Notes: generated from the sequence alone by a model not told the origin. Shown: positions 9,881-22,016, numbered from the stretch's first letter. The stretch: 64,000 nucleotides of DNA from Magnolia sinica (GCF_029962835.1 NC_080589.1:23674586-23738585); one strand, 5' to 3'. Made by a program: numbers and translations.

Positions 9881-12800
9881 TGTAACGTCTTAGAAAAAAT
9901 TTCGTACAAAGACCGAGTACCCCCCCCCCCCCCCTGGCAGAAATTACCCAGGATCAAAACCTTTAAAAATTTAGGTTAATGTTAGCAAGTGCTAAACTAG
10001 AGTGCTTATGAAATTAGCACTAATCACTTTAAATATGATTTGCAAGACCCAAAACTTGCAGAATCATTGATGCTACATTACCCTGAAATCTAGAATCTAT
10101 CCTTAAACCCGGTTGCTCTCGGGAGCACACCGAAATTCCGTATCGGACCTAGACCGCACGTCGAAAGTCCGATTACCCCGAAACTATACAGTTATGACCG
10201 CATCATTGGACTTGACAACCCCCTCGAAAATCAAGTCTTGATTGTGTCTAGAAATGCACAACTTGAGCCCGGAGCAAAGTGTGTGAGAAACGTGAAAATA
10301 TTTGGAAATAAAAAAAATCCGAATTTAAGTAATCTGAGTCGTGTCGCTTGCGGGCTAAATATAAGGATTCAAACCATCAGAATCTGACCCAAATACACCC
10401 TCGGATTAGGAGAAATGTCCCACACATGTCGATATACTTGTGGCCCTGATCGAGTGACCATGACCGTTGAACTGAAACTGGTCCGCCACGGCTGATCTGT
10501 AAACCCGATCAGAACTAATACTCAGCCTAACCTAGATCCATAGTCAAGGAGCTTAAGTCCGACCGCACGTGGAAGAGGGGCCACCAGAAGTGCTGCGTTG
10601 GACCGGAACAGTCCGTATTTGGATATAACCTAAGTATACCTTGGCCTTGGGGCCATTCCCATCAAACCTGGGCCTATATAAGGACCTTAAACACTCCCTC
10701 TTATATGTCATACGAATTTTGCAAACCCTAAGGGAAAGAAGAGAGAAAAGAGAAGAAGAAAGTGAGGAAGAGAGAGAGAGGGAGAGTGAGAGAGATAGAT
10801 GTTGGGATCTTTCCCTGACACTCCACGTGCTTAGCCACCACTCCTGTGTCGCTATACGGGCGACACCAATCCCATTCTTAGGTAAGAAAACCTAACCCTA
10901 ATCTGTTTTAAGGTTTTTGATAGTGTAAGTTATGGAATAGTTAACCGAATTTATGCTATAGGTTGTCAATCTGCCGTAGACAAAGACTTAGCTTTAAAAC
11001 TGAGTTCGTTACGAGTTTACTGGCGAAAGGTGCAGACTATAAACGTATAGGTTATGGTTTTCAAAGTTTTCAATGTCGGTTAATGATTTATAACTGACGT
11101 GGGTGCTATTTTACATGCGAAATGCGTCGTCTGTTTCGTTTTACAAGTATATATAAACTATATGACATATAGTGTATTCTATGTATATGTTGTGATATTC
11201 GAATATGTATGGAATTTGGAAATGTGCCTAACATGATTATCTGTTGTGGATATATGCTTGTTATATATGCGACAACTCCCTAGTGTAAGGATTTTTCCTA
11301 ATACGTGTTATCACCAACATACGTCATGTATGTTGGAATATGTAATTTAAGTGTTTGTAGAAATGTCTGAATGAACAAGTGTGTAATAAATTGTACTTTA
11401 TATGGGTATTGAGAAGAAATTCTCAACTACCTTAACGATGTGTATGATTTCCTCCATGTAACTTATACTCTTTGTCTGTTTTACTTAGACACTGCCTATG
11501 TGTGAATTCATGTTTAAGTTGAAATCCATCAAATGCTCACATGCTTGTATGATTGGAATTGTTGATCCATTACTATTCTGATTAGCTTGTATGATTATCT
11601 GTTATAATTGAATGTGTTTGAGACTATGAAATTGTCCAGACAATCGGTAACAGGTTCTGATTTGGTGGTAGAGGTTGTCTCGCCACATAGGACGTGATTG
11701 ATGAATCCGAGCCGTACTTAGGATGTTGGCAGTGGTTAGGCCACACGGAGTGCTTACGCACTTTATGTCGATTAACTCAACGTGCGCTCGTACTAGTCGA
11801 GCTCGTCAAGTAACCCGATTGACCCGATGTATGTTCACCATGTATGGACACTACTACTCGAACCTAAGGTACCAAACTCACCAGTGAAAACTCCGTTAAC
11901 CCTGGTACCTCGATCCGCTAAGACTCATGAGCCGGGCATGATATGGGACACCGTGGTCGAGCTGTCGGCCTACGCTGGGGTGACGAGCCTCCCTGTAGTG
12001 ACTAGTGAGTAACCCAGACTCGTGAGCCGAATACGATGGCATGTGACACTTTATTTGAGTTGTCGGCCTACACTGATAAGGTGACGAGCCCTTTGTAGTG
12101 ACCTCGAGCGTACGCTAAGACTGCGTAGAGGCGACGAGCCCTTATGTAGCAACAAAAATACACTAGGCCTGCACTGATAAGGTGACGAGCTCTTTGCAGC
12201 GACCTAGAAACGGCAATATTGTATGAGAATTGCTAGGACTGACGACCCTAGAATGGATCATTGTTTAGAAATTGATATAAGGGAGGTACCTTAGATTTTC
12301 AATCCTGCTGTATGAAAGGGACTAATAATAACTTGGTAATCACGCTCATTCCATCGCACTGCATGTGCCCCGAGTTGAAGAGCACAGAGGGAAGAAAGCA
12401 TGCCGCGATCGTAAGATGGTGTCGCACGAGGGAGTGTAGACGAGGGCATGCATCATGCTTACATTTCATCCTTGCATTAATAAGAGTATCTAGGAATGTC
12501 TGATATGTCTGCTTTATCATTACTGCTTGACTGAATTGATAACATGTTAACCTTTGCTCTATGGTTCCACTGAGTTGATCACTCACTCCCACGTTACGAG
12601 ACGATGTTTTAAACACCAACCAGACCCTGTCTTAGTTGCAGATGACGATGCGACTCAGGAGGCGGAGCCCGATTACTATGACGATCAGGATGAGTTCTCA
12701 TATATGCAATTCTCCGGTGGTTTCGCTTAGGCCATCTGGATCGACGGGGCTTCAGCGTTATACTTGTAGTCGACTATCACATTTTTTACGTTTTGTATTT

Positions 12801-13069
12801 GGAAACAATACATGTAATTATTGACTTGGCAATGCATACATACTTTGGGGACCTATACTGTATTATAACGCTATATGTATTTGAGTAAGTCTTCCGCTTG
12901 CGTATTACAACTGTCCATGAATTATGTTTTGCTGCTCTGGCTTAATCTTATTCATGTTTTATGCACTAATACAGATAACATTTAATCATCATTAAATATG
13001 TTGCATAAGTGATGCGTTGGAACTCGGGAATTGGACTTTTACTCGACACCCGATTTTCAGGGCGTTACA
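9881..13069 (+). mobile_element. Solo LTR, 3189 bp, with perfect target duplication
   Basis: Begins TGTAACGTC and ends GGGCGTTACA. The five bases before (CTGTT, 9876-9880) and after (CTGTT, 13070-13074) are identical. A related LTR at 45376-48534 defines both borders independently. TATATAAGG at 10675 supports plus orientation. The second half holds degenerate repeats with GTGACGAGCC (near 11979, 12081, 12130, 12180), shared with the sister copy. No internal domain follows, so the element was reduced by LTR-LTR recombination. Length and GGGCG-TTACA end fit a Ty3/gypsy chromovirus such as Tekay/Del; that is inference. Confidence 0.93.
10675..10683 (+). promoter_or_regulatory. TATA box of solo LTR
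   Basis: TATATAAGG after GGGCC, conserved at the same place in the sister LTR (46155). It is followed by an AAACCCTA and GA-rich leader. Confidence 0.6.
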
Positions 13070-13623
13070 CTGTTGCAGCCATCAGGTCTGGTAGAACTCG
13101 ACCTCGATAATAATAATAATTAAAAAAAACCCTCACTCTTTGTCCGGTGAAAAGAAAGCATTATCGTTTTTGTAGTGCTCAATATCGCTTCATCCCTCTT
13201 AGATCTTTCTCACCTTCCCTCCCTACTTCTCTCTACCTCTCTCGGAGAAACGCAACACCGAATCATCCTGGGGAAATGCCGCATCAAATCATTTGTTTCA
13301 CTTAACAACAAATCTTAAGAGGTAATAGATAAAAATTTTGAAATAAAAATGTTTAGGATTTGTGAAATCTGGGGGTTTAGATATTTTAAAATTTCGAGGT
13401 TGAGGGATTTGAAGGTGTTGGAATAGACTAGTTATATTTTTTTGTGTATGTTTGTCTTACCCGAACTACTTTTCAAGTGCATATTTTCCATCTCTTAAAA
13501 TAAATGAAACTTAGTGACACTGTGATTTCTTCCCTTAAATTCAAATGGTAAATCCATCACCTTAATGCTCAACTGTGCTTTATCAATGAAAGTATAGTTT
13601 TTTCCTTTAACATGTTTATATGT

Positions 13624-14437
13624 AGTGTTCGAAGTATCAGTATTGCTACAAGTTTTGCTGGCTAGGGATACAGAAACAATATCGACATCACCGATAGTAT
13701 CGTTGATAACCGGAAATGTGGGGAAACATGAGAAAAACGGTGGAAATTTTAACGAAACTTCAAGAGATGCTAAATGTACATATTTACATATTTAGAAAAA
13801 AAATGCTAAAAAAAATGCGAACATAATAAGTTTCCATTTAATGAGGCCTTAAAAGCATGTGTTGTTGTAAGAAATCAATCTAACCATTCCATCCGGCCTA
13901 TTTAACCATCCAACATGTCATCCAAACATCCATCGATATTGCAAAATATCAACAACACATGATATTTCATCAAGAAATTATCAACAATTAGAAATGAAAT
14001 GAAAGATTGTGGTCTTAATATCGCTTATGTTGCGATATCGATAATATCGAGATATTATCAATATTATCAATGACAAATTGAACACTACATACAACTATGT
14101 GCCCATGAAAAAAAATTAAAATAATTTTTTTTTCTAATAAACAAAATTTTGATGATATCAATACGTTGATAATATTATTGAAATATCGTCGATACAAGCA
14201 TTACCTAAAATTTACATAGTTGAAAATATTGGAATTACATTGGCAATATTGATGCATTGGCAATACAAGGGACACCTAGAATTTACATAGTTGAAAATCG
14301 ATTACATTAGCGATATTGATACGTTGGCGATACTTGGCGATACTTAGCAATACATTGCTAATACCTGAAATTTCCGATACTACCATGGTTATCTCCGCTA
14401 AGCTGGAGATAAAGATAATATCAAACATTCGAACACT
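13624..14437. mobile_element. Nested TIR element rich in ATATCG motifs
   Basis: Ends are inverted: AGTGTTCGAA at the left and TTCGAACACT at the right. It interrupts the pairing of the two arms of the surrounding inverted-repeat element, which resumes on both sides. The interior is full of GATATCG, GATATT and related repeats and has no coding capacity. No convincing target duplication was found. Superfamily unknown. Confidence 0.55.
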
Positions 14438-15744
14438 ATCTATACCCGACCTTTGCATGTACTTAGGACCATCCAATAGTTGTTATTTCTGTATAGTGGA
14501 TATGATACTAAGTATCAATCCATGCTATATCCCTCCAAATCAATTCTAGCTTTGTGGCCTGAGCATATATAAAAGATATCAACAATGAGTTTATTTGTAT
14601 TTTTTATGGTGGGCACACTGGATGGCTTTTCCACCTAAATTAATATCAAAGTTTCAAGAATGACCGATTTTTTTTTATAATGATAGTTTAGGTAGTTTAA
14701 TTTCAATGTATATTCTTATTTCCCACAATGCAATAATTTAAAAAGTTTAATTTCAATTACATATATGAAATGCAAACAAATTCAAGTGATTGAGGTTTCT
14801 ACTTTATGGCTTAGGTGAATGTTTTGGACCATCTAGGGTGCCCGCCTTGGAAAATTCAAATAAACTTGCCGGTTGATAACTTTCATATATGTTCAAGTGA
14901 CAAAGCTAATTTGGAGGGATGGTGCATGGATTGATACTCAATATAAACTCCACTATATAGAAGTAATTACAACTATTGGATGGTCTTAAGCCTAATGAAC
15001 GGATGTACTTTTAATGGATGATGCCGACCTTTCATTTTCACATGCCACTAGTGGATAAACATACTAAAGGAAAAAAATTATACTTTCATTAAAAGAGTAC
15101 ATTTGAACATTAAGGTGATGGATTTATCATTTGAATTTAAGGAAAGAAATCCACTGAGTTTCATTTATTTGAAGAGAAAAAAAAAATGCACTTGAAAAGA
15201 AGTGGTTGGAATAAGGCAAATATATTCATAAAAAAATATATCTAGCCTCTCCCACTACCTTCAAATCCTTAAACCTTAAAATTTTAAAATTCATAAACCT
15301 TTACATTCCATAAATCTTAAAAACCTTGTATATTATCTCTTAAAATTTACCGTGGAGTAAAACAAATATTCCAATGCAGCGTTTCTCCCAGAGAGGTAGG
15401 AAGGGAAGGGGAGATCAGATAGGAAGGAAGGGAGATTGAGCATCACTGAAATAGTAGTGCGTTTTTCTGCCAGACTGAGAGAGCCTCACAAAATGAGGGT
15501 TTATTATTATTATTATTCATGAGTTGAGCTCAGCCTGCAATGGTGTCGTGAATTCCCTCATTAATTAGTTTTGTAAGCCATCCAATATTAGCCGCTAGAA
15601 AGTGAAAACGACCCACCCATCTATTTAAGCACCTGGGCAGGGGTAGGATTCAACCAGCCAGCTAATTACTGGCAGCGTCGGTAGGCAATCAGCGTCCTAA
15701 AATGACTTTGGTAGTGACATTATGGTTCCTGGATGGAACCTTGA

Positions 15745-16165
15745 CCATGGCCCACCTTGACGTATGCGTTGTGTAGATATACAGTTTATCTAAACACCAG
15801 CTCATTTCAGGCATGGCTCAAAAATGCAGCACATCCAAATCTCAGTGGACCACACCACAAAAACATGGTCATTGACCATTAAAAATTTTGTGGGCTACAA
15901 AAGTTATAGATCAAGCTGATATTTGTATTTTACCTTCATCATGGTCTATATAACCTTATCAACAGGATGGATGGCAAATAAACATTAACGGTGGACCTTA
16001 AGAACTTTCAATGGTGGCCGTTTAATAACCACTGTTTCTTGCAATGTGGTCCACCAGAGATTTGTATCTGCTTCACCTTTTTTGGCTCATGAACTAAAAT
16101 GATCTGGAAAAACGGATAGACGGTGTAGATATGAAGCAGATCAGATACATCGAGTTGGGCCCAAT
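15745..16165. mobile_element. Fold-back element upstream of the gene
   Basis: Degraded copy of the window's commonest repeat. The left half runs through GACCATGGCCCACCTTGACG and AATCTCAGTGGACCACACC; the right half has the inverted wording GTGGTCCACCAGAGATTTG. The centre is ATCAAGCTGATATTTG. It ends about 140 bp before the start codon of the following gene, so it occupies most of the proximal promoter. Confidence 0.65.
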
Positions 16166-16304
16166 GACGAGGGTCCCATCCAGCTAAGTCGGTTCCAAAT
16201 TGAGGAGGTGGGGCCGGTGAGTGACTGGTGCTGGGTTTCCAGTTATATCGCCTTCTTGCATCTCACCGCCATTTGCCGACACAGAAAGAAAGAAAGAAGA
16301 AGAA

Positions 16305-16688
16305 ATGGCTTCTGAAAGAACTAGGGTTTCTCTACGCATTGCATTGGCACTTTTCCTCCTCTTCGTCGCCTTCTACGTCGGTCGCCCTCTCTACTGGAAG
16401 CTCTCTGCTACCATTCACGAGATCCGAGAGAAGAGGCAATCTGTCAAACAAGGTCTTTCTCTCTATATCTCTCTGTCGCTCTCTCTGAAATCTCTCATTT
16501 ACTTCTTCTAAAATCCTATTCGACTTCCTTTTTTAGGGCTTTCGCAGTTCGTTCTCGATGCTCAGAGATCGGTCGGATGGTTCCACGACGAGTCTGACTC
16601 TGGACTCCCTGATGATTCCACCTACTCCAAGCCCCAATCCGCTACCAACCGTCGTATCCTTCGCTTTCTTCATGTGAAGCTTGATTGA
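16305..16688 (+). CDS. Small one-pass membrane protein, two exons
   Basis: Exon 1 is 16305-16452 and exon 2 is 16537-16688. The 84 bp intron has GT and AG ends and a CT-rich 3' side, phase 1. The product is 99 residues. The ATG follows an AGAAAGAAAGAAGAAGAA leader and sits in a good plant context (AAATGGCT). Residues about 8-26 form one hydrophobic span preceded by Arg residues, and IREKRQSVKQ follows as a charged helix. The later stretch SVGWFHDESDSG is the conserved-looking core. I believe this is a small conserved plant transmembrane protein, but I cannot name it and assign no function. The C-terminus is uncertain: a donor-like GTGAAG at 16674 could splice in frame to 20257, which would replace the last residues. 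Confidence 0.65.
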
Positions 16689-17889
16689 CGGTTCTGATCA
16701 GGTTCTTTCTTTCTATCTTCCCCTTTCGCTCTCTTTTGTATGTTCTGTTGTTGTTTCTTGTTTTCTTCATCTTCGATAGATAGAGATGTGAGGAACTGGT
16801 GCTAGTTTTGTATGATTGGAGGAATGCTGATGCCCACCCCTTCCTTCTTTAGTGTTTGTTGCTGTTTGGTTTTGTGAGAAGTGGGTTTGGTGTGAATTCT
16901 TTGGACCTTATTGTGGTGGACCATAGTGGGCCCACCTATCATCACAGGGGACCGTTGGATTGCACATGATAGGATGGTATCAATATCGCCCTCATCAGAT
17001 GGTCCCATCCATTCAAAGAACGGACCCTTTTTGGGATTTTTAGAAATGGCAACACTTTTTTTTTTTTTTTTTTTTTGGCTTAATTAGACAGAACCACCCA
17101 AAACATGTGGGGTTAGATTTCAGCACCTACATTTTGTTATGCCATGTCTATCTGTATTTTACCACCTACATGATAAACCATTTTTGTTTCTTTTTGAAAT
17201 GATGAAATACCCATGACTAGTGGTGTCCATCCATTTCTTCCAAGCAATATCCTAAGGTATGTGCAACTTTGGTTCATTTAAATAAAGAAGAGAGGAGAGA
17301 TGTGAAGGAGATGAAATGGTTGAGGTCTTTGGGCATGAGGATAGATTTAAATAGGATTATGTACGTGCTAGCTAGGAATGAGGCTTGATACACGACCATC
17401 TTAGAAATTATAAATATAACATGCATTATCTCAAAGTTAAACCGTCTTAATGGGGAATGCACTGTTGATAGGTCATGATTTTAAAAATCAGCTTGTTTGG
17501 ATAATCCTACGATCTCCTTCTTGGATTCTTGTTTACTGAATGAGACCATTGGATTTTTATTTTATTTTTGGCCTTCCAATAGATGTCCACAAATATGATG
17601 CTTGGGAAAGCGGTCTCTAGTTTCAAGTCACCTGCTTTAACTATGAGTCAAATTGTTATGGCGGCCATTTGGGGATGTCAATGTTCAGTTAAACTAACTG
17701 GCAACATTCAGGGACTTCAAGATGAAAGCATGCTGCGGGCAACCAGCTGCAAGTTGTGCTCGGGAAATTGTCCTATCTATGCTCATAGCTAAGATCATTT
17801 CTAGATGAGGCACAGGCCAGTGGCTACGAAGCATTGGATGGGATCTCAGACGACTCTTATGGTATGTTTGTAATTCCATATCTGGGAGA
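16689..17889. other. 3' UTR or long intron of the small gene; otherwise nothing
   Basis: Contains a poly-T run at 17057-17076 and a partial fold-back fragment near 16910-17010 (TGGGCCCACC). CAG/GTTCTTTC at 16702 could be a 3' UTR donor. Short open stretches at 17583-17792 and 17804-17859 show no recognisable family. Confidence 0.35.
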
Positions 17890-18290
17890 ATGCAAATTCT
17901 CCAAGCTAAAAATTAGAAGATGAACAACCTATGAGTAGTCCCAATCAGGAAGTTGATTGAAATGGTTCGGCCATGTGCTAAGAAACATCGGCATCTTCAT
18001 CCATTATGTAGATTGGTTCTTAAGTCCATCTTTGGGAGAATGCAAACTTTCTAAGGTATAAATTAGAAAAATGAGCAACCTAGGAGTAGTCCTAATTAGA
18101 GATTCAATGATGGAGAATCGATTGAGATGATTTGGCCATGCTAAGAAACCAAAGACAGCCCTTGTAAGGAAAGGAACTTTTGAGTTAGGGTTGAAGGGCC
18201 TAGTAGGAGGACAAGTGATAACCTAAAAGGACTTGGATAAAGGTCATGAGGAGGGATATGAAAGCTTTTCACTTACCAAAATAGGGATTT
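17890..18290 (+). pseudogene. RTE-type LINE 3' fragment with internal duplication
   Basis: Broken frames read MMENRLR and then GHA, DLDKGHEEGYE / RTWIKVMRRDMKAFHLP, the C-terminal wording of plant RTE LINE proteins. The segment GGGAGAATGCAAA...GAGTAGTCC occurs twice (about 17884-17945 and 18033-18100), so part of the fragment is tandemly duplicated. No endonuclease or RT core remains. Confidence 0.7.
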
Positions 18291-20256
18291 AGATAGGTGG
18301 TTTTTTTTTTTTTGGCGAAGCAGGATTTGTAAAGATGACACCAAATAGCTGGGATGATCGTATGATGACAAGGACAACAACGATCGATATCATCAAAATC
18401 GTTATCATATCACAAATTGTAATAGGGCTTGATTTGTATGGGATCGTAGTCCTATCATAAATCAAAGATATTTTATGATTGTATTAAAATACCAAAGAAA
18501 TATGAAAATTATGAATTAAGAAATTAAAAACTCATCAATCATCCATTTCCAAACAATATGCATGGAGAAAAGCACTGTGTGTCATGATATTGGCAACCGG
18601 GAATTGTATTCAGTATAGGTATCATGATAATGTAAAAAGATTCTTGTGTTTCCTTTAAAAAAATCATACAAGAGTTCTTTAATAGTTTTACCTTTCTTGG
18701 GTGTAGAAGCACATTGGAAAAGGTGGAATTGAATTCTGTTGACCAAAGAAGTTTGGTTCTTGAACAACACACCCCCACAGAAATGACGACTTTTAAGAGG
18801 GGGGGAGGGCCTTTTACTTGTTTTAAAAGCAAGGGTAGAAGACAAGAAGAAAAGAAAATTTGACCTTTTGATGTAAATCGGGACAATTTATCCACCCACA
18901 ATTATCTTACCATTAGTGTGATTTGATACAATAATCCGTACACGATGCAGTTACGATTTTTTGTTTTTGGGATTTACGATTTGAACCTACAATTCATATC
19001 ATGTGGTGTGCGATACAAAATGAATTGTATGATTCATATTGCACATTGCATGATTTTGACAGCATTGATGATGATAACAGTAATGGTGGTGATGAAGACG
19101 ACAATGGCACACAGCAGCGAGTATCATGTTTCATTAAATATCATGGTGAAAATGTTCATGTCGTGATTGGGCCCACAGGCAAATGCAGGTTTAAGATGCA
19201 AATATCAATGGTTTAGCCTAATATTGAAATATGCCATGCTTAACAATGTATGAGGTCAATGGTGGCTAGAGGTTCGGCCTATATCACTTCTGTGATGGGC
19301 CTTGGAATTTGTTATATGCAATTTGTATGACCTGCCAGGCAGAACAAACTCACACATGACATGGCAGGGTACCACATGGGTGGCATAATCTCTCATTAGT
19401 ATTAAAAAACTGTTGCGTTATGGCCATGTAGTCTGTTATGTAGGCAAATGGTCACCCTGCCCATTACACTGTACGGGGGTGAATTAGTCCATTATGACAA
19501 AAACCAGCTGTATAGGCCAGCATCAGCCGATATGCCCCATGTCGGCACTGTTATGGGGTGGTATACTGTTATAGATTGATACAACCATCAGGGTCAGTTT
19601 TGAAAACTCTTATTTTCAACTCTCACATTTTCACTTCTTTATTCTTGTCAAACATGAAGTTTAGAAACCAAGTTTAAACCAGATGTTCTTCTTTTCTTTC
19701 ATATTTCTCTCCAGCGTTCTAATATCCTTATGCATGTTTTAAAAAAATAATTTAAAATTGACTGTTACAGGGCCATTACGGCTTGTATTGCAACAGTCAC
19801 ATGGATGGCCATTATGAATTGATCAAGTAATCAATATGAGAGAAGCTAGGTCATGATCATGGTGGCTGGATATGTGAATGATGCTTGAACATGCTGGATT
19901 TTCATCACCCTCTTGATTGACAAATTGACCACCTTGAGTTTGTTTTAACCCTATGTTAAATGCACACAACCTATTGCAGTTATTTTCAGGGTAGATCTCG
20001 CAAGCCAACTCTGTGCATTTCCAAATATTCTTGGTCTGCTATGATATCAACTCGGAAATTGGAAGGCTTAGTCATTGATTTTGTAGTACCTGTGACGTTC
20101 TTAGGGTGACAAGTTCAGCGTTTCTATAGTACATTTCAGTACTTACGTGGATGGATTTTAAATAGTGGTTTCTGAGTGTGAATTGTCTGTCGGTACGACT
20201 GGCCCGTGTTGGTTCATTTCAGTTTTGTTTTGGTTCGTTGACATGTTTTGTTTCAG
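18291..20256. other. Noncoding, possibly intronic; one acidic open stretch
   Basis: Poly-T at 18300-18314. AT-rich stretches with scattered ATCGTTATC-type words. At about 19046-19195 an open stretch encodes an Asp/Asn-rich run followed by VSCFIKYHGENVHVVIGPTG, preceded by a CAG and followed by CAGGTTT, so it looks exon-like. I have no family for it. Confidence 0.35.
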
Positions 20257-20367
20257 ACTGAAGCATACGACTTCGACAATTCTAAGCCTCTTGGGCAATT
20301 TTTAAACCATGATTGGGAATTGTACAAATATGCCATGGCCTCCAGAACGTTGTTGTATGGATCTTAA
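20257..20367 (+). other. Candidate terminal exon
   Basis: TGTTTTGTTTCAG directly precedes an open frame of 36 codons ending in TAA. It encodes DFDNSKPLGQFLNHDWELYK, which is compositionally protein-like. The frame is phase 0, matching a potential donor at 16673/16674. No family recognised. It could also be a chance open stretch. Confidence 0.35.
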
Positions 20368-20764
20368 CCAAAAGAAGAAAAAAATTAAAAAATAAAAATA
20401 AAAAAATCCTGTCTCTTCAACCTAGCAATGTGGGAGCTTGTAGGAGTCGAGCAGTGTGATACAAGACATTCCTGGATGGCATGGATGGCCAACGAGCTGT
20501 AATACAAATTCCTTCTACCATCGATGGGATGGGATAGAATGTTGGGCAGTTTAGGAACAAGAAGTTCATGGGATGTGTAGTTGAAATGAGGATGTTGGGA
20601 TAAATGAGTGGCAAGATAAATGATAGAATTGGAAATTAATGCAAAACCACCCAATAAGTAAGTGCTATTATAAAATTAACTTCTGTAATAAAAGTTATTA
20701 TCCTCATAAGTTTTTAATTTTCTAGCTTTTCAACGTTTAATTTTCTACTTATCTCTCTTGCTCT
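20368..20764. other. Nothing recognised
   Basis: A-rich start, then low-similarity noncoding sequence without repeats or frames that I recognise. Confidence 0.3.
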
Positions 20765-21185
20765 CCATGTAATGGATGGTCCATATCAAAGGAGGCCACA
20801 TGATGGGCAGTCCACATCAAAGGTGGCGTCCACTCGATTGACGGTCCACGTCAAAAGTGGGCCCCACATTATGGATGACCTGCATAATGGATTGTCCACA
20901 TCAAAGGTATCCCCCTAATGATGAATGGCTCGCATCCAAAGTGGCCCCTGCTTGATGGGCAGCCCACTTCAAAGTTGGGCCCTGCATGATGGGCAGTCCA
21001 CATTAAAGGCGGGCCCCACATGATGGATAGCCTACATCGAAGGTGGGCCTCACAAGGTGGATAGTCCACATTGAAGGTAGGCCCTACATGATGGACGGCT
21101 CATATTGAAGATGGTGCCAAGGTGGGCCCAACGTAATGAATGGTCTACATCAAAGGTTAGCCGCACATGATGGACAGTGATTGTT
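20765..21185. repeat. 34 bp degenerate minisatellite
   Basis: About twelve diverged copies of a unit of roughly 34 bp that reads like GGTGGGCCCCACATGATGGA followed by TGGTCCACATCAAA. Best units are around 20980-21090. The unit shares GGGCCCCACATGATG with the fold-back family, so it may have arisen by expansion of a piece of that element. Confidence 0.85.
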
Positions 21186-21494
21186 AAGGGCAGACCAAAT
21201 AGATTTGAAGGATAAGTATTTACGTAGTGTTGGAAACCAAACATTTCAACTTTTTGGTTAACAAGTCTATGGTTTGCCAAATATATTTTTCTACTAAATA
21301 TGTAAAATCCAAGATAAGCAACTTAAGGGCACAAGTAGCTTAGGGCTAGATTGGGAGCTTGTAAATGGAGGTAAATGAGAAAAGGAATTGGAGGTAAATG
21401 AATTGGGCGTAAATGGCTTAGATATGTTTGGATGGGAGTAAATGAAATGCATTGGAAATTTATAAAGTAACTTATGATCCAAATACCCCAAAAT
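21186..21494. other. Nothing recognised
   Basis: Contains a short AAATGG / GGAGGTAAATGA-rich stretch (21365-21430). No gene. Confidence 0.3.
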
Positions 21495-21770
21495 ACTTCC
21501 TAAGAGTAACACGAAGATGAGGGAAAGTCGATTTTAATGGTTTAGTCATGTGCAACTGAGACAAAAAACTGCATCAGTTAGGAATGAATTGGTACAAGTT
21601 GAAGGCTTTGAAGGGCAAGAGGAAGACCCAAAATGATGTCAGTGGAGCCAGGAAGAAAAGATTTAATGGCCTACAGTCTAATTGAAGTTATGGTCCTTGA
21701 TAGAGTGGAATGGCATTAAAGGATTCATGCAGCCTACCTCAGTCTGTTGGATAAGGCAACGATGATGATG
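21495..21770 (+). pseudogene. RTE-type LINE 3' end with GATGAT tail
   Basis: Broken frames give MRESRF..WFSHVQ, VRNELVQVEG and VLDRVEWH-like wording, the extreme C-terminus of plant RTE proteins. It ends in ACGATGATGATGAT, the short simple tail typical of RTE. It is 5' truncated as usual for LINEs. Confidence 0.75.
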
Positions 21771-22016
21771 ATTTTTTGTAGTGAAGGCCAAAACTTACAA
21801 TAGATGAGATGATAGTCAAATATTTTTATCTCTTCTTTTGTGGTTGATTAATGAGTGAAATGCCTTAGTTATATTCAAATATACTCATCTGGATGTGAAA
21901 GTAATTAAAGTACTTTGGCATTAATTCCTGGCAAAGAAAGGAAATGGCTATCTTGGGAGAAGAAGCTAGGGAAGTTGGTTTGTAGTCATTATAATTTATG
22001 AGGGAAGGTAAGAAAT

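Larger units (their letters stand above)
9846..15575. mobile_element. Long inverted-repeat DNA element, split by a solo LTR
   Basis: The left arm (9846-9880 joined to 13075-13625) and right arm (about 15055-15575) are inverted copies. ACTAATTAAT and CACTGTTGCAGCC on the left pair with GGCTGCAA-type and ATTAATTAGT wording on the right. Both arms carry a (TAA)n stretch next to CCCTCA, a CT-rich leader and the ATCACCTTAATG segment. Inner arms also pair (14460-14590 with 14875-14990). No transposase frame is visible. Arms of several hundred bases without coding capacity fit a non-autonomous Mutator-like element, but I could not define the ends or a target duplication, so the superfamily is open. 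The captured-looking CT-rich leader could derive from a gene. Confidence 0.6.

Noticed and set aside
10641..10895. Open frame of 84 codons
   Set aside because: Lies in the leader of the solo LTR and the GA-rich tract gives Glu/Arg runs. The sister LTR has a similar frame only because the LTR is conserved.
16228..16488. Alternative frame over exon 1 of the small gene
   Set aside because: Overlaps the better frame, lacks a fitting ATG context, and runs through the splice donor.
17583..17792. 69-codon open frame after CCAATAG
   Set aside because: No family, no conserved-looking motif, no clear donor. Likely chance.
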